Positions 9,901-21,027 of a DNA stretch of 64,000 bases are shown here, piece after piece. A program made the translations under genes and the position numbers. The first letter of the stretch is position 1. Every line of letters starts with the position of its first letter. The DNA is from Strigamia acuminata (taxonomy: Eukaryota; Arthropoda; Chilopoda; Geophilomorpha; Linotaeniidae): the NCBI GenBank assembly GCA_949358305.1, contig OX442322.1, forward strand, positions 62,001 through 126,000, read 5' to 3'. A model generated the notes under the pieces. The model was not told the origin of the DNA and ran no database searches. It worked only from the letters and a program-made list of their open reading frames with translations.

Positions 9901-11034
9901 GATTGAAGCAGTCGGGCCGGCAGTGGTATAAAAAGCTGGACGAGAAGTTGCAAAAGCACGGACTGAAGCCAACAAACGCAGACCCATGCGTGTATTACCA
10001 AACGAATGGAGAAGTCATGATGCTCGTCGCAATCTACGTGGATGATTTTATCATCGCAACGAACTGCAAAAGAAACCTGGAGAAAATAAAATCGAACCTG
10101 AAGAGCGAGTTCAAAATGAAGGATTTAGGACAAATTCACTACTGTTTGGGAATCGAGTTTAAACAGGAAGAAAAGACGAAATCAATCACGATGGCGCAGA
10201 AAAAATACGTAAAGCACATACTGAATCTTTTTGGAATGCAAGACTGCTCGAAAAACACAACTCCACTCGACGCAAATCAGAAGTTGCAGAAAAACAAGAA
10301 AAAGGAGGATGGGACCGACGAAGAGCTACTGGATCCAGAGAAGTTCCCGTACCAAAGTTTAATCGGATCACTCATGTACCTCGCCGTTTGCACTCGACCC
10401 GACATTTCCTACACCGTCAGCGCATTAAGTCAATACAATACGTGTTTCACCGGAACTCATTGGACGGCAGCAAAACGCGTCTTAAGATATTTGAAACACT
10501 CATCGAATCTCGGGCTAAAATTCGAAAAGACCGGAAAAGACTTAGTCGGCTACACGGATGCAGATTGGGGAGCAAACTTGGACGACCGTCGCTCGTACAC
10601 CGGCTACTGCTTTAAACTCGCGAATGCAACAATATGCTGGGAAGCAAGAAAGCAGAAGACTGTCGCAACATCGTCGACTGAAGCAGAATATATGGCCTTA
10701 GCTGACGCGTCAAAAGAAGCAATCTACTTGCGGAACTTCCTAAACGAAATTAAATACATCAACAAGAAAAACGAAACGACCCTCATTTACAGCGATAATC
10801 AGGGGGCAGACAAATTGGTGCAAAACCTAATTTTCCATTCCAGGACCAAGCACATCGACATCCGCCACCATTTTGTTCGAGAAACATGTGAGCGGGGGGG
10901 ACATCGACATAGAATTCCTGGAGAGTGAGAAGATGGTCGCCGACGTGTTGACCAAAGGGCTCTTTAAGCCAAAACACGAAGAATTGATCGCCCAATTTGG
11001 ATTGAAGGAAATCTTTAAGAAATATTGTTTTTAA
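6917..11034 (+). pseudogene. pol: Copia-C gag-pol polyprotein, broken at four points
   Basis: Starts at ATG 6917 (MANGGGNSARIEALG). Order: Gag; zinc knuckle; protease WCLDSGASSHMC (about 7788-7823); GAG-pre-integrase and integrase with D (HSDVCGP), D (RSDNGKEY) and E (PEQNGVSER); RT with YVDD (AIYVDDFIIA); RNase H (TDADWGAN, STEAEYMA). Lesions: an extra base in a T run at 8002-8005; TGA at 8226-8228 at a position that is Trp in relatives (LWHxRLGH); TGA at 8817-8819 at an Arg position; and a frameshift at a seven-G run 10894-10900, after which the native C-terminus ends with TAA at 11032-11034. The knuckle reads CHGYGKIGHKIADC, with Tyr where the second Cys should be. Confidence 0.9.
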
Positions 11035-11140
11035 CATTTGAATTGTTTGTGAATGAATACTTTAATTTTTTAAATGTCTGAATTGTTTAAGAAAAATGTT
11101 TTGAATTTTAAAATGTAGGAATATTGCCATTCAGGGGAAG

Positions 11141-11356
11141 TGTTGTTTATTGAATGTTGTATTCCTGTCCGCCAGGTGTCTTTGTCACCTGTGCACCTGT
11201 CACTGGCACTGACCAATCAGTGACCCGAATTGTATTTGGTGCTCCGCGCACTTTTTAACATCTGTTTAAGATTAAAACCATCACTGTTAATATTTTACCT
11301 AACAACCACGCGTCTCTACTTTATGTCTCCAACATATTAGAACCTAAAAAACTACA
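11141..11356 (+). repeat. 3' LTR of Copia-C
   Basis: 216 bp, same ends as the 5' copy, preceded by a polypurine tract and followed by the AAACG duplication. Confidence 0.95.
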
Positions 11357-11811
11357 AAACGTATAACCGAATAAACAAAGATACAATCTTGAATTATGGT
11401 GATGTCATAGTCGTGACATCATCACTACACATTAGTGTGATACAAGAACGTTATCGCGTTGCGTATAGCGCACTCATACCGCGTACAAATAACAATGAAT
11501 TGATACAATAAGTCATATACATCGAAATCCATTGATATCAAAGACAATTACATTTGCATGAATACAATACCACTCTAATACATTGATCAAATTGCACGCT
11601 GACACGCGAAGTACGAATTCCGACAAGACGACAATAAATTCTCAATTCATATATCTCAAATATTCCCAGAATACTCTATAAACGTGTAACAATTATTACA
11701 ATACATAACACAAACGAGTACGCATTGTCCTGCGAATAAAAAGTTCAGCAGGGGTCTTACCAGTGACCTAATGCGGCGTGTTGCGGTAACGAGACTAAAA
11801 TCTCGCGATCT
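11357..11811. other. Unassigned sequence right of Copia-C
   Basis: 455 bp, AT-rich, no credible ORF. It begins with the right AAACG duplication. A short inverted repeat, TGATGTCA...TGACATCA, occurs near 11400. It ends where a copia protease frame becomes recognisable at about 11812. Confidence 0.4.
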
Positions 11812-12123
11812 TGTGACTCACACGTGAAGTCTTGGTTCTCGGACTTTCAAGATGTTGTGCCTTTCAATATAGAGTTAGGACAAGGTCGCTCACAAGTTAC
11901 TGGCAAAGGAAGTGTACGCATATTGACTTATATTGATAATTGCGAGTGTGTAGTGAACCTTCATGAGGTATTATACGCTCCACACTTCGAGGCAAATCTC
12001 ATCTCAGTGTCGCGAATTGACAACAATAGATACCACATTCACATATTTAATTCCGAAATAAATGTGTATGAATCCGACATCAAACACAGTGTTCTACGCG
12101 CAAGGCAAAAGAGAGGACTATAT
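11812..12123 (+). pseudogene. Copia-D fragment: C-terminal part of protease and linker
   Basis: About 100 codons (KSWFSDFQDVVPFNIELGQG..., VLYAPHFEANLISVSRID, ending RGLY) align with the protease C-terminal region of Copia-B and Copia-G. The catalytic motif upstream is not recognisable, so the fragment is 5'-truncated or decayed. It is cut at 12124 by the Copia-E LTR. The five bases before the LTR (TATAT) are the candidate duplication. Confidence 0.75.
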
Positions 12124-12451
12124 TGTTAGAATATTATATGTCATTACCAATCATTGTATATGTATTCTCATATCAGATTGTCAAGCGATAATGCTTTCTA
12201 TATTTGAGTGACCATTTGTTTCTGTCTGCAATTAGCTGCGCCAATTGCGACAGCTTTATTTACAAATTGTTTGTATTCTCTACCAGAAGGTGGCGCTGTA
12301 TACCTGATGGCAAGTCACATGACTACTTGAATAAACTCACTCTATGTTTGGTTTCTCACCTGCAAACACCTGGCACATTATTCCACAACTAGTTTTTTCC
12401 ACACCACTGCATTTCTATGCATTCACAAGTGATTTCAACAAAAAATCAACA
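12124..12451 (+). repeat. 5' LTR of Copia-E with tRNA-iMet 5'-half PBS
   Basis: 328 bp, TGTTAGAATATT...ATCAACA, recognisably related to the Copia-F LTR (shared GTGGCTCTGTATAC-like and TTTTTTCCACACCA blocks). One base later GGTTATGGGCC (12453-12463) is an 11-nt copia-type PBS. The leader continues to 12795. Confidence 0.8.
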
Positions 12452-12463
12452 AGGTTATGGGCC

Positions 12464-12795
12464 TAACAACGTGGGAAGAAACTAGGAAACTATTTGGAGC
12501 GGTTTTTAACAAATTGGAGGTCATTTGGAAAATATCCTCTAAAAATCCAAAATGGCGGCGCCCATAGTGAAAATCAAAAACTTGCTTTTGTGGCCAGTTT
12601 CTATAGTGTTAGAGGCAACAACTGGACAACAAGCAGCCCAGGAACATTAATTTGGTTTGAACAATTACAGTATTTTCTTTTTATTTACATTTTCTTTTCC
12701 TGTTTTCGGGAATTTGCTTCGGAATTGAAGCGAGCCGGGCTACGCGTCGACAACGTGTCACTATTTTCGAGCGAGAAACGGCTAGTCAACGTGCC
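12464..12795 (+). other. Copia-E leader, first part
   Basis: 332 bp of untranslated leader between the PBS and the Copia-F insertion point. It contains CAAAATGGCGGCGCCC, seen in related form in the Copia-F leader (about 18,250). Its last five bases GTGCC are the left duplication of Copia-F. No credible ORF. Confidence 0.6.
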
Positions 12796-13112
12796 TGTTG
12801 AAAGTGTTTATTAACTTGTGTTGAATGCATAAATCCGCAATGGTGTGGAAAAGATCCAGTTGAGCAATAAAGAGTCAGGTGTTCTCAGGTGTGAACCAAA
12901 ACATAGAGTGTGAGTTTATTGTCAAGTCACGTGACTCCCAAAGTATACAGAGCCACCTATAGGCATAATATATAACATATACATGTGAAATATGGCAAAC
13001 ACTCGTAACGTTAAATGCAACAATCGGTAAATATATACAGAACAATGTGTAGCATTATAGCTTGATGATACGACATAAATATAGTATAATTGGCAAATAT
13101 CACAATTCAACA
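12796..13112 (-). repeat. 3' LTR of Copia-F
   Basis: 317 bp. On the minus strand TGTTGAATTGTGATATTTGC...CTTTCAACA. Flanked by GTGCC on the outside and a polypurine tract on the inside. Confidence 0.95.
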
Positions 13113-13130
13113 ATCGGCCCCCTCGTATAA

Positions 13131-16100
13131 TCAAGCATGTAGAGTGTTGAGATCAATTAGAAAACAATTACAGAATTTCACAAGGTCAGTCTTATCGACA
13201 GACTTGGTGAATATATCGGCAAGATTACATTTAGTTCCCACATGGACAATTTGGAGGTTGTTTCTCCTTACAAGTTCTCGAATAAAATGATACCTAACAT
13301 CGATGTGTTTCGTTTTGCGATTTTCTATATTTGACTTAGTAAAATCCACAGTGGAGATGTTATCGCATAAGACGTGATGGTAAAACTTATCCGCCAAATT
13401 GGGAACAATTTCATGTAGTACTCTAACGATCCAAATGTATTCCTTCACTGTTTCTGTGAAAGCCACATACTCCGCTTCCATGGTGGACAGTGTAACGTTT
13501 CGTTGCTTGAAGGTCCTCCAGTAGATAGGAGCATTTCCCAATGTCACTAGAGTCCCTCCAACGGAAATCCGATCGTCTCTGTTATTAGCGTAATCAGAGT
13601 CGCTGTAGCCAACAACTTCAATTCGACCGTTTGGAAAAAGCATCAATCCAAGATTTCTTGTTGTTCTCACGTAGCTAAGTAAATCTAGCAATGTGATCCA
13701 GTGTTCCCATCCAGGGTTGGCTTGGAATTGGCTGAGAATATTGATGGCATACGTCAAATCTGGTCTGGTTTGCGATGCAATAAATGCCAAACACCCAAGT
13801 AGGTTTCGATAAGGGATTCCCTCCATTATTTTGAAATCCTCTAGTTTGTCCGGGCATTGTCGTTTGGTGAGTATTGTCGATTTTACCATTGGTTGCGACC
13901 TGATTCTCACGGCTCCAAATGGTCTTTGAACTTCAACAAGACTTTGTTGACGTACGATCGCTGGTGTAGAATCATCTGCTGATTGTAGGGATGAAATTCT
14001 ACTCCTAAAAGCTTCTTCGTTTGACCCAAGATAACAATGTCGAACTGTGTCTTAATCAAGTTGAGTACATGTATCGCGTCTTCGTGTCTTTTTCCGAAAA
14101 CAACGATATCGTCGTCGTATACGATGAGATAAGCGACGTTTCCAAACTTGTAAACACAGTTACACCAGTTTACGTGTTGTAGTCCAAGTTTCAATAGGGT
14201 GTCTTCTAATTCAATGCCCCATTCTCTGCCTGACTGGTGCAGTCCATATATTGCGCGAATGAGTCTGCAAACGTAGTTTTCTTTACCTTGGCAAATAAAA
14301 CCTTTCGGTTGACGCATGTATATGGTCTTGTGCAGCTTTGCGTAGAGATAAGCGCACTTTACATCTGCTTGGATATAGGTCCACTTCAACATGCAGACCA
14401 AGAGCGTAAACATGAAGCGAACAATGGAGAAATCAACCACTGGCGAAAAGGTTTCCTCATAGGATTCGCCGTAGACTTGCGAAAAGCCCTGCGCAACAAG
14501 TCTTGCCTTATATCTCGCGATTTTTCCCTTGTCGTTTTGCTTGATGGTATAAATCCACTTGCATCCTATTGGTTTTATGTCGGGTGGCGGTGGAACTAAT
14601 TCCCATACCTCGCGTTCGTGCATTGTGTCAATTTTATCGCACATAGCGTGGTTCCACTCTTCTTTCTCAGGTAGTCCAGCTATCTGCTCAAAACGTGCGG
14701 GTATAAATACTTCGAGATGATTCGCTTCGAAATCGAGTGTTAACTCATCCAAGTACGAATCGAAATCATCAGTAGTCACATTGGACTCAGAGGGCTTCTT
14801 TCTTCTCTTGTCTTCGAAGAGGTGCTCTGGGACACGAAGATTATGATCCGCGCAATATCGCTTGACGTCTGGTATTGATCGCAACTTTGGCTTGTCATAC
14901 CCTTCAATGGTGTATTCATAATCCTTCTGTCCTGTCGCCCTTGTCTTCTCCGTCTTCTTCCAAACGAGTGCGGGTATCGTTGCAACTGGGTTTGGAAGTA
15001 CTTGTCCAAGTTGTGGTAAAGCTTTTTGAAAATTGACTCCTGGTAAATTATGTTGTAGTTTTTCTTCAGGCTGTCGAAATTTCAACTTGACTGGAGGTAG
15101 TTCCAGTTCTGGATCTTCTCTTTTCATAATTGGCTGTGGCGGGGGTAGCGGTGGCCTATTGTCCTCGTCGGAGTAATATTGACGGTCGTCGTTCTCCAAG
15201 TTATCATTCAAACTGTCGATGTACGTGGTGTACTTCTCCGGTAGACCCAGCACGCCTTCAACTCCGCGCTTGCTTTCCACGAATTTAACGTCGCTTGTTT
15301 CTATGACTTTCGAAAATTCTGGCAGCCAAATCCTGTATCCTTTGGTAATTCTTGAATATCCGAGCATAATTCCATATATGCCCTTATTGTCTATCTTTTC
15401 GTCTCGTACTTTCTTCTGCACAAAGCAAAGACTTCCAAACTTTCTTAAATGACGCAATGATGGTTTTCGTCCATAATAAAGTTCCATTGGCGTCTTCTCC
15501 GAATTCAGTTTAGCGATTCTGTTTCTCAAGTAGTTGAACGTTAGGATGGCCTCTCCTCAAAATCGATGTTCCAGTTGTGCATCGTACACAAGCGCTCGCA
15601 TCCCATTGGCTAATGTTTGGTTTAGTCTTTCAGAAACTCCGTTCTGGGCGGGCGTGTAAGCATTTGTTCTCTCATGTGCAATTCCTTGTTCCTCAAGGTA
15701 CTGGCCAAATTTGTTGGAACAGAACTCCATCCCATTGTCCGTTCGTATTGCCAAAATCGATTTTCCGAGCAGGCGCTCAATTCGTTTCACATGCTTCTTA
15801 AACAATTCGAATACTTCGTCCTTTTGTTTCATCAGATACACTGTCGAGTATCGTGAATAGTCATCTGTGATGGTGAGAAAATATCGGTTTTCAGATAGTG
15901 TGGGAATTCCAAACGCCCCGCACACATCCATGTGCAAAAGTTCTAGCGGTCCTTTCGACCTAATTCCCGGTATTGACTTATGCAACACTGATTTCTTCTT
16001 TGCAAGTGTGCACACATCACACTGTGTGATTGGCACGTCGAGCACGGGCAGTCCAATCACCGCTTCTGTCTTACTCATTTGTTGCACGCTAGGAAAATGG

Positions 16101-17605
16101 ATATGTCCAAGTCGCTCGTGCCAAAGTCGTGCTTCTTCTGGATTCGAAGCTGTTTTGCTTGATCCAGTAGCTTGTTGTGTCTTTTCCTCACTAGTATTAG
16201 CTTTGTTCTTTTCCTTTTGTTTCAGCTTTTCAATGTCGGGTTTTTCGTCGCTAATTTGAATGTAATAGAGTCTGTCTGTCTGACTCCTTGCATCAACTGT
16301 CGTTTCCATTGTGGGTCGTAGATTTTGACTAAACCCGCACCAACTACTACTCTACATCTCGCCTCATCAATGCACGGCCCCGACAATAGGTTTCTTCGCA
16401 AGTCCGGCGCGTAGTAAACCTTTTTTTAGTGTAATAGGAATTGTTTCAGTCCCAACCAGACACATGATGCAGACATCTCCAACTCCTTAGATTTGGCTGA
16501 GTGTCTTCTTGTCAGCTTGACTGATTGTTCCCGTCATCTCTCGAAAATTGTGAAATTGATTTCTGTCCTTGCAGAAATGTCCGGTGGCTCCAGTGTCGTA
16601 GATCCAGCAGTTGTTGGTTCCGCTGCATTGCAACATCTCTTGCTCACTTAACTCTGTGAGGAAGCCCACATCCAACATGGCGGTATCAAGTTCTTCAACC
16701 GTATTTGACTTCATGTTGCTATTTGATACCAATTGCAACTGTGCTGTACAGTCCTTGGCCCAATGTCCATGTTGGTTGCACCGGAAACACGGCCCCCGTC
16801 CCGTTGACCCGGTCGCATTTCCTCTGAAATTGCCTCTTGTGTTTTTGCCACCTTGATAATTTGATTTGCCGCCCTTTTGTCCACTTTGAAATCCGCGGTT
16901 GTTTTGGCTAAAGTTTCCTTGTTGTTGAGGTTTTGAATTATCATTGTTCTTTGTGTTGGCAGAACCTGGTCCTGTACTGAAGGCGTCAATGATTGGCTCC
17001 TGGCCCGAATCCCTCTTTTGTTGGGCTAGACGTCCTTCTTCCGCAACCAGTTCGGCCTCGACCTTTTCTAAAGTGAAATTCGCGTCCTCCCATCTGTATA
17101 TTGCTTGTACGATGGATTGATATTCTTGCGGCAAATATCGTATCAGCTGGAAAGCTTGATAAAGATTGTCCAATTGATGTTTCACATCAGCTAGTTTTCT
17201 GGCTGCATTCCGTATTTTAGCTGCGAATACCCCAATTGTTTTCGTTTCTCGGTCGTATTTTAAATTGAAAAATTCGTTCAATAGTCGTATAATACGTGCA
17301 CGAGACACCGGTTCAAAGTTCAGCTTTAGTGTGTTCCACGCCAGTTTGGCATCTTCAACGCCACTGAGCAATTCGTGGTATTGCTCCTCGATGGAGTAGT
17401 AGATGAGACTAAAAGCTCTGCCTTTTCTCAGCTTATAGTCGGAACGGTCCCGCCATGATGCTCCAGGTGCCAATGCTTCTTCTGAGCCATGCGTGAAGGC
17501 CCAGCAACCGTGATGCATCAATAAAACTTTAACCTGTTGTTTCCACGTGTCATAATTGGTTCTGTTCAGTAATGTCATTTACCGCTCTAATTTGTCCGAA
17601 TCCAT
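13131..17605 (-). pseudogene. pol: Copia-F gag-pol polyprotein, multiply disrupted
   Basis: The original ATG is probably at 17605 and is followed nine codons later by TAA; the frame resumes at 17578 (MTLLNRTNYDTWKQQ). Gag has a knuckle CFRCNQHGHWAKDC, and protease reads WIYDTGATGHFC. Integrase shows LLHMDVCGAF, IRTDNGMEF and PAQNGVSERLNQ. The RT active site reads VYDDDIVVF instead of YVDD. RNase H has YSDSDYANN and STMEAEYVAF. Lesions: TAA at 16487 where Copia-J has CAA (Gln); frameshifts near 16,420 (A run) and about 16,300; TGA at 15557 in a conserved FWGEA (Trp); and a frameshift at about 13,909. Each is small, so the element decayed after insertion or was mobilised in trans. Confidence 0.9.
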
Positions 17606-18345
17606 GACAATTTAGTAGCACTTTCGTATTAAATGGCACTGTATACACAAACCGCCCCAAAAACACTTTCTGTACTGGTTAATCACAACAAGGTGCAGTG
17701 TTGTGATGTTAGTTCGCTCTTATAGTTAGATTAGTATCAAATCCTAACACAGTACTAAGCTAAAAAAATGTATTCAAAGTATTCAAATAAACACTAATAT
17801 TGTTCATAAATGTGATGTCTTCGAGATATTTCCACTTGTATTTCTCGTCGAATTACACTTCACGTGTAGTTGAAATCCAGTAGTTGCTTTTTCTCCTCGA
17901 ATCTCGTGTCGTCTCAAATCCACAAATTGTTCACAAAGTTGTCCGTCGTTATTCACGTTGTTTCCTGATGATTTGGCTTCACACTTCACGTGTGGCTGAC
18001 TGAGCCAGGCGCCGTCGTATCGCCTACGTTTCCCAGCCGAAAATATCGTCGTGTTGACGATACGTATCGCACCTTGCGATATCGCACCTTGCGATATGTG
18101 GACGAAAATTCCAAAAAAAAGGGAAAACTTGTTTAAATAATATGTCTATTGTTATTTTCGAACCCGTCAATGATCCTGCACAGCTTGGCATCCAATTGTT
18201 GACTCGAAAAACGTGAAATCCAAGCAAGAAGACAACTTGTTTACGTCTATCATGGGCGCCGCCATATTGGATTTGGAGGAGAAAAATTCACTGCTGACCT
18301 CTAAATGCATTAAATTCACTCTGGACACTTTTCCTGCATTATTGA
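17606..18345 (-). other. Copia-F leader with repeated CACAC hairpins
   Basis: About 740 bp untranslated. Two copies of a small hairpin lie at 17855-17867 and 17980-17994 (stem ACAC or CACAC, loop GTGAA on the minus strand). There is a tandem duplication CGATATCGCACCTTG at about 18060-18100. No credible ORF. Confidence 0.6.
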
Positions 18346-18357
18346 GGCCCATAACCT

Positions 18358-18674
18358 TGTTGAAAGTGTTTATTAACTTGTGTTGAATGCATAAATCCGC
18401 AATGGTGTGGAAAAGATCCAGTTGAGCAATAAAGAGTCAGGTGTTCTCAGGTGTGAACCAAAACATAGAGTGTGAGTTTATTGTCAAGTCATGTGACTCC
18501 CAAGGTATACAGAGCCACCTATAGGCATAATATATAACATATACATGTGAAATATGGCAAACACTCGTAACGTTAAATGCAACAATCGGTAAATATATAC
18601 AGAACAATGTGTAGCATTATAGCTTGATGATACGACATAAATATAGTATAATTAGCAAATATCACAATTCAACA
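18358..18674 (-). repeat. 5' LTR of Copia-F with PBS
   Basis: 317 bp, matching 12796-13112. On the minus strand it is followed after 1 nt by GGTTATGGGCC (18346-18356), the tRNA-iMet 5'-half PBS. Confidence 0.95.
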
Positions 18675-19189
18675 GTGCCAACGTGTCGTCAAATACTGCA
18701 CTACAGCGAAGATTCCTTTCAACCACACGCGAAGTGTGAAGGAGAATCAAAAACAACACGTGCGGACGTAAGGAATTCCGAAGAACGAACGGAAACGAAC
18801 GCGAGAATTACTGGACAATTTGGCTTTATTTTGGACGAGAAAAGAATTGCCATGGGCCGTACGAGGATGATGATTATTCTCAACCACACGTGAAGTGTGA
18901 ATTAGAATCTTTCAGCACGGATATCAACAAAGACGGTCTAGAGACGACACGAAACAATTGGACAATTTGCGGCAGGAAAACATCATATTTATGAACTTTA
19001 TTTGGTGTTTATTCTTGAATTTCATTGTTGCATTACTAGTTTAGTGTTGTGGCAGGATATTATACTAACCTAACTATAAGTAGCGCACTAACCTCATGAA
19101 AATTGCACTTATTTCGTGAGTAACAGTAAGAAAACTGTTTTTGCTGAAAAAGTGTGTACTAGTCGACAAGTTAGTGCCTCAAATACACA
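18675..19189 (+). other. Copia-E leader, second part, with CACAC hairpins
   Basis: 515 bp between the right GTGCC duplication and the gag ATG. Two hairpins, CACAC-GCGAA-GTGTG (18724-18738) and CACAC-GTGAA-GTGTG (18885-18899), match those in the Copia-F and Copia-J leaders. No credible ORF. Confidence 0.6.
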
Positions 19190-20735
19190 ATGGATACGGA
19201 CAAACCAGAGAGAAAAATCGCCTTACTCAACAGAGAGAACTATGACGCGTGGAAACAACAGATAAAAGTGCTTTTAATGCACCACGGTTGCTGGGGTTTC
19301 ACGGATGGAACTGAAGAGGCATTGGCACCTGGAGCATCTTGGCGCGATCGCTCAGACTAAAAGCTGAGAAAAGGAAGAGCGTTCAGTTTAATTTACTATT
19401 CAATAGAGGAGCAATATCATGAATTGCTCAGCGGAATTCAATTTGGGGGTGAAGCAATCTTCACTTTCAACTATCTTAGGAATAGAATTGCCAAACTGAA
19501 CTCGAACAAGACACCCATGGAATTGTATTATGGTCGAAAACCTTCGCTTCGGCATTTGAGAAAATTTGGGAGTTTGTGCTTCGTACAGAAGAAGGTTCGA
19601 GATGGCAAAATAGATAACAAGGGACTGCATGGAATCATGCTAGGATACTCAAGAATCACAAAAGGCTACAGAATTTGGCTACCGGACTTTTCAAAGGTCA
19701 TCGAAACGAGTGATGTCAAATTCGTGGAAAGCAGGCGCGGAGTTGAAGGCGTGCTGGGCCTACCGGTGAAATATACGACATATATTGACAATTTAAACGA
19801 CAACTTAGAAAATGAAGATCGTCAATATTATTCCGACAAAGATATCAGGCCACCGTTACCCCCACCACAACCAATCAAGAAGAAAGAGCCTCAACAACAA
19901 GAACAACCTGAAGTAAAACTCAAATTTAGATTGCCGAATGCTAAATTGAAAACCAGACTTCCTGAAGTTAAATCCAACATACCGGGAGCTGAAACGAGAG
20001 TAGAGTTGCAGGACAACTTACCACAACCCGGCGGAGATATTCTGAATCCAGTTCCAACTATACCTGCACTAGTTTGGAGAAAAACCGAAAAGACAAGACC
20101 TACTGGACACAAAGATTATGAATATACGATTGTGAGATACGATAAACCGGAGTTACGTTCAATACCAGACGTCAAACGTTATTGTGCCGATCACAATCTT
20201 TGCGTTCCAGAACATCTTTTTGAAGACAAAAGAAAGAAGAAGCCTTCTGAGTCAAATGTAACAACGGATGATGTCGATTTGGACCTTGATGACTTAACTC
20301 TCAATTTTGAAGCGAATCATCTCGAAGTCTACATTCCTACTCGCTTTGAACAAATAGACAATTTACCGGAAAAGGAGGAATGGAATCAAGCGATGCATGA
20401 CGAAATAAATACGATGCATGAACGTGAAGTGTGGGAATTGGTTCCACCACCATCCGACACCAAGATAATAGGATGCAAGTGGATCTACACAATCAAGCAG
20501 AACGACAAACAGGAGATTGCACGATATAAAGCAAGACTCGTAGCACAAGGCTTTTCACAAGTCTATGGCAAGTCGTATGAAGAAACTTTTTCGCCTGTGG
20601 TCGACTTCTCCATTGTACGCTTCATGTTCACGCTACTGGTATGCATGCTCAAATGGTCCTACGTCCAAGCTGATGTTAAATGCGCTTACCTTTACGCAAA
20701 GCTGCATAAGACTATACATATGCGCCAACCAAAAA
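19190..20735 (+). pseudogene. Copia-E gag::integrase-RT fusion (internal deletion)
   Basis: ATG 19190 opens MDTDKPERKIALLNRENYD, as in gag of Copia-F and Copia-J. A TAA at about 19357 replaces the Tyr of SDYKLRKG. After ...YHELLSG (about 19432) the sequence jumps in frame to GGEAIFTFNYLRNRIAKL, the C-terminal integrase region, and continues through the linker into RT (WIYTIKQNDKQEIARYKARL, SPVVDFSIVRF, QADVKCAYLY). It ends at RQPK at 20735, before the YVDD box. Protease and the integrase catalytic core are gone. Codons from 20736 to 20791 come from the Gypsy-A LTR. Confidence 0.85.
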
Positions 20736-21027
20736 GATCGATGGATTACCAAATCTCTATTTCTGCTGAACTAGAGATTCCCATCACTTAGTGTGAACAA
20801 TAATCATTAATATATATTTATATTAATCTTAATAAAGTGTTGTTCCATACAAATAAATATATTCTTATATTTATTTACTAATTTCGCAACTCGTATTTCG
20901 AATTTACCGCTGGAATGTAATCGCGCCATCTAGTGGCGACTCTGAGTATTGACAAATGCGGGTTTTGCCAAAAATACTTAAGATTCGGCCGTGTTATTAA
21001 TAAATAGCACTTATAAACCGTCATACA
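20736..21027 (-). repeat. 3' LTR of Gypsy-A, truncated
   Basis: The segment 20736-21025 matches 44216-44505 base for base in length (290 bp, no indels, a few substitutions). The inner edge is TGTATGACGG on the minus strand, directly after the polypurine tract AAGGGGGA. The remaining 1.4 kb of the LTR is missing and the remnant is joined to Copia-E RT. It includes GCGCCATCTAGTGGCGAC. Confidence 0.85.

Larger units (their letters stand above)
6580..11356 (+). mobile_element. Copia-C: full-length but inactivated Ty1/copia element
   Basis: 4777 bp, bounded by 216-bp LTRs and a perfect 5-bp duplication AAACG (6575-6579 and 11357-11361). The order is LTR, a PBS to the 5' half of tRNA-iMet, gag, protease, integrase, RT, RNase H, a polypurine tract CAGGGGAAG (11132-11140) and LTR. 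By eye the two LTRs differ at about four positions, so the insertion is not the newest here. Confidence 0.95.
12796..18674 (-). mobile_element. Copia-F: full-length copia element, broken ORFs
   Basis: 5879 bp with 317-bp LTRs and a perfect GTGCC duplication (12791-12795 and 18675-18679), inserted antisense into the leader of its close relative Copia-E. Minus-strand order: 5' LTR (18358-18674), PBS GGTTATGGGCC (18346-18356), a leader of about 740 bp, gag, protease, integrase, RT, RNase H, polypurine tract GAGGGGGCCGAT (13113-13124) and 3' LTR. By eye the LTRs differ at three positions. Confidence 0.95.
12124..20735 (+). mobile_element. Copia-E: deleted copia element split by Copia-F
   Basis: Two blocks: 12124-12795 (5' LTR, PBS and first part of leader) and 18675-20735 (rest of leader and a gag::pol fusion). 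Copia-F sits between them with GTGCC at both junctions. Relative to Copia-F and Copia-J, the element has lost the segment from mid-gag to late integrase, and its RT stops at 20735 where Gypsy-A LTR sequence starts. No 3' LTR is present. Confidence 0.85.
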
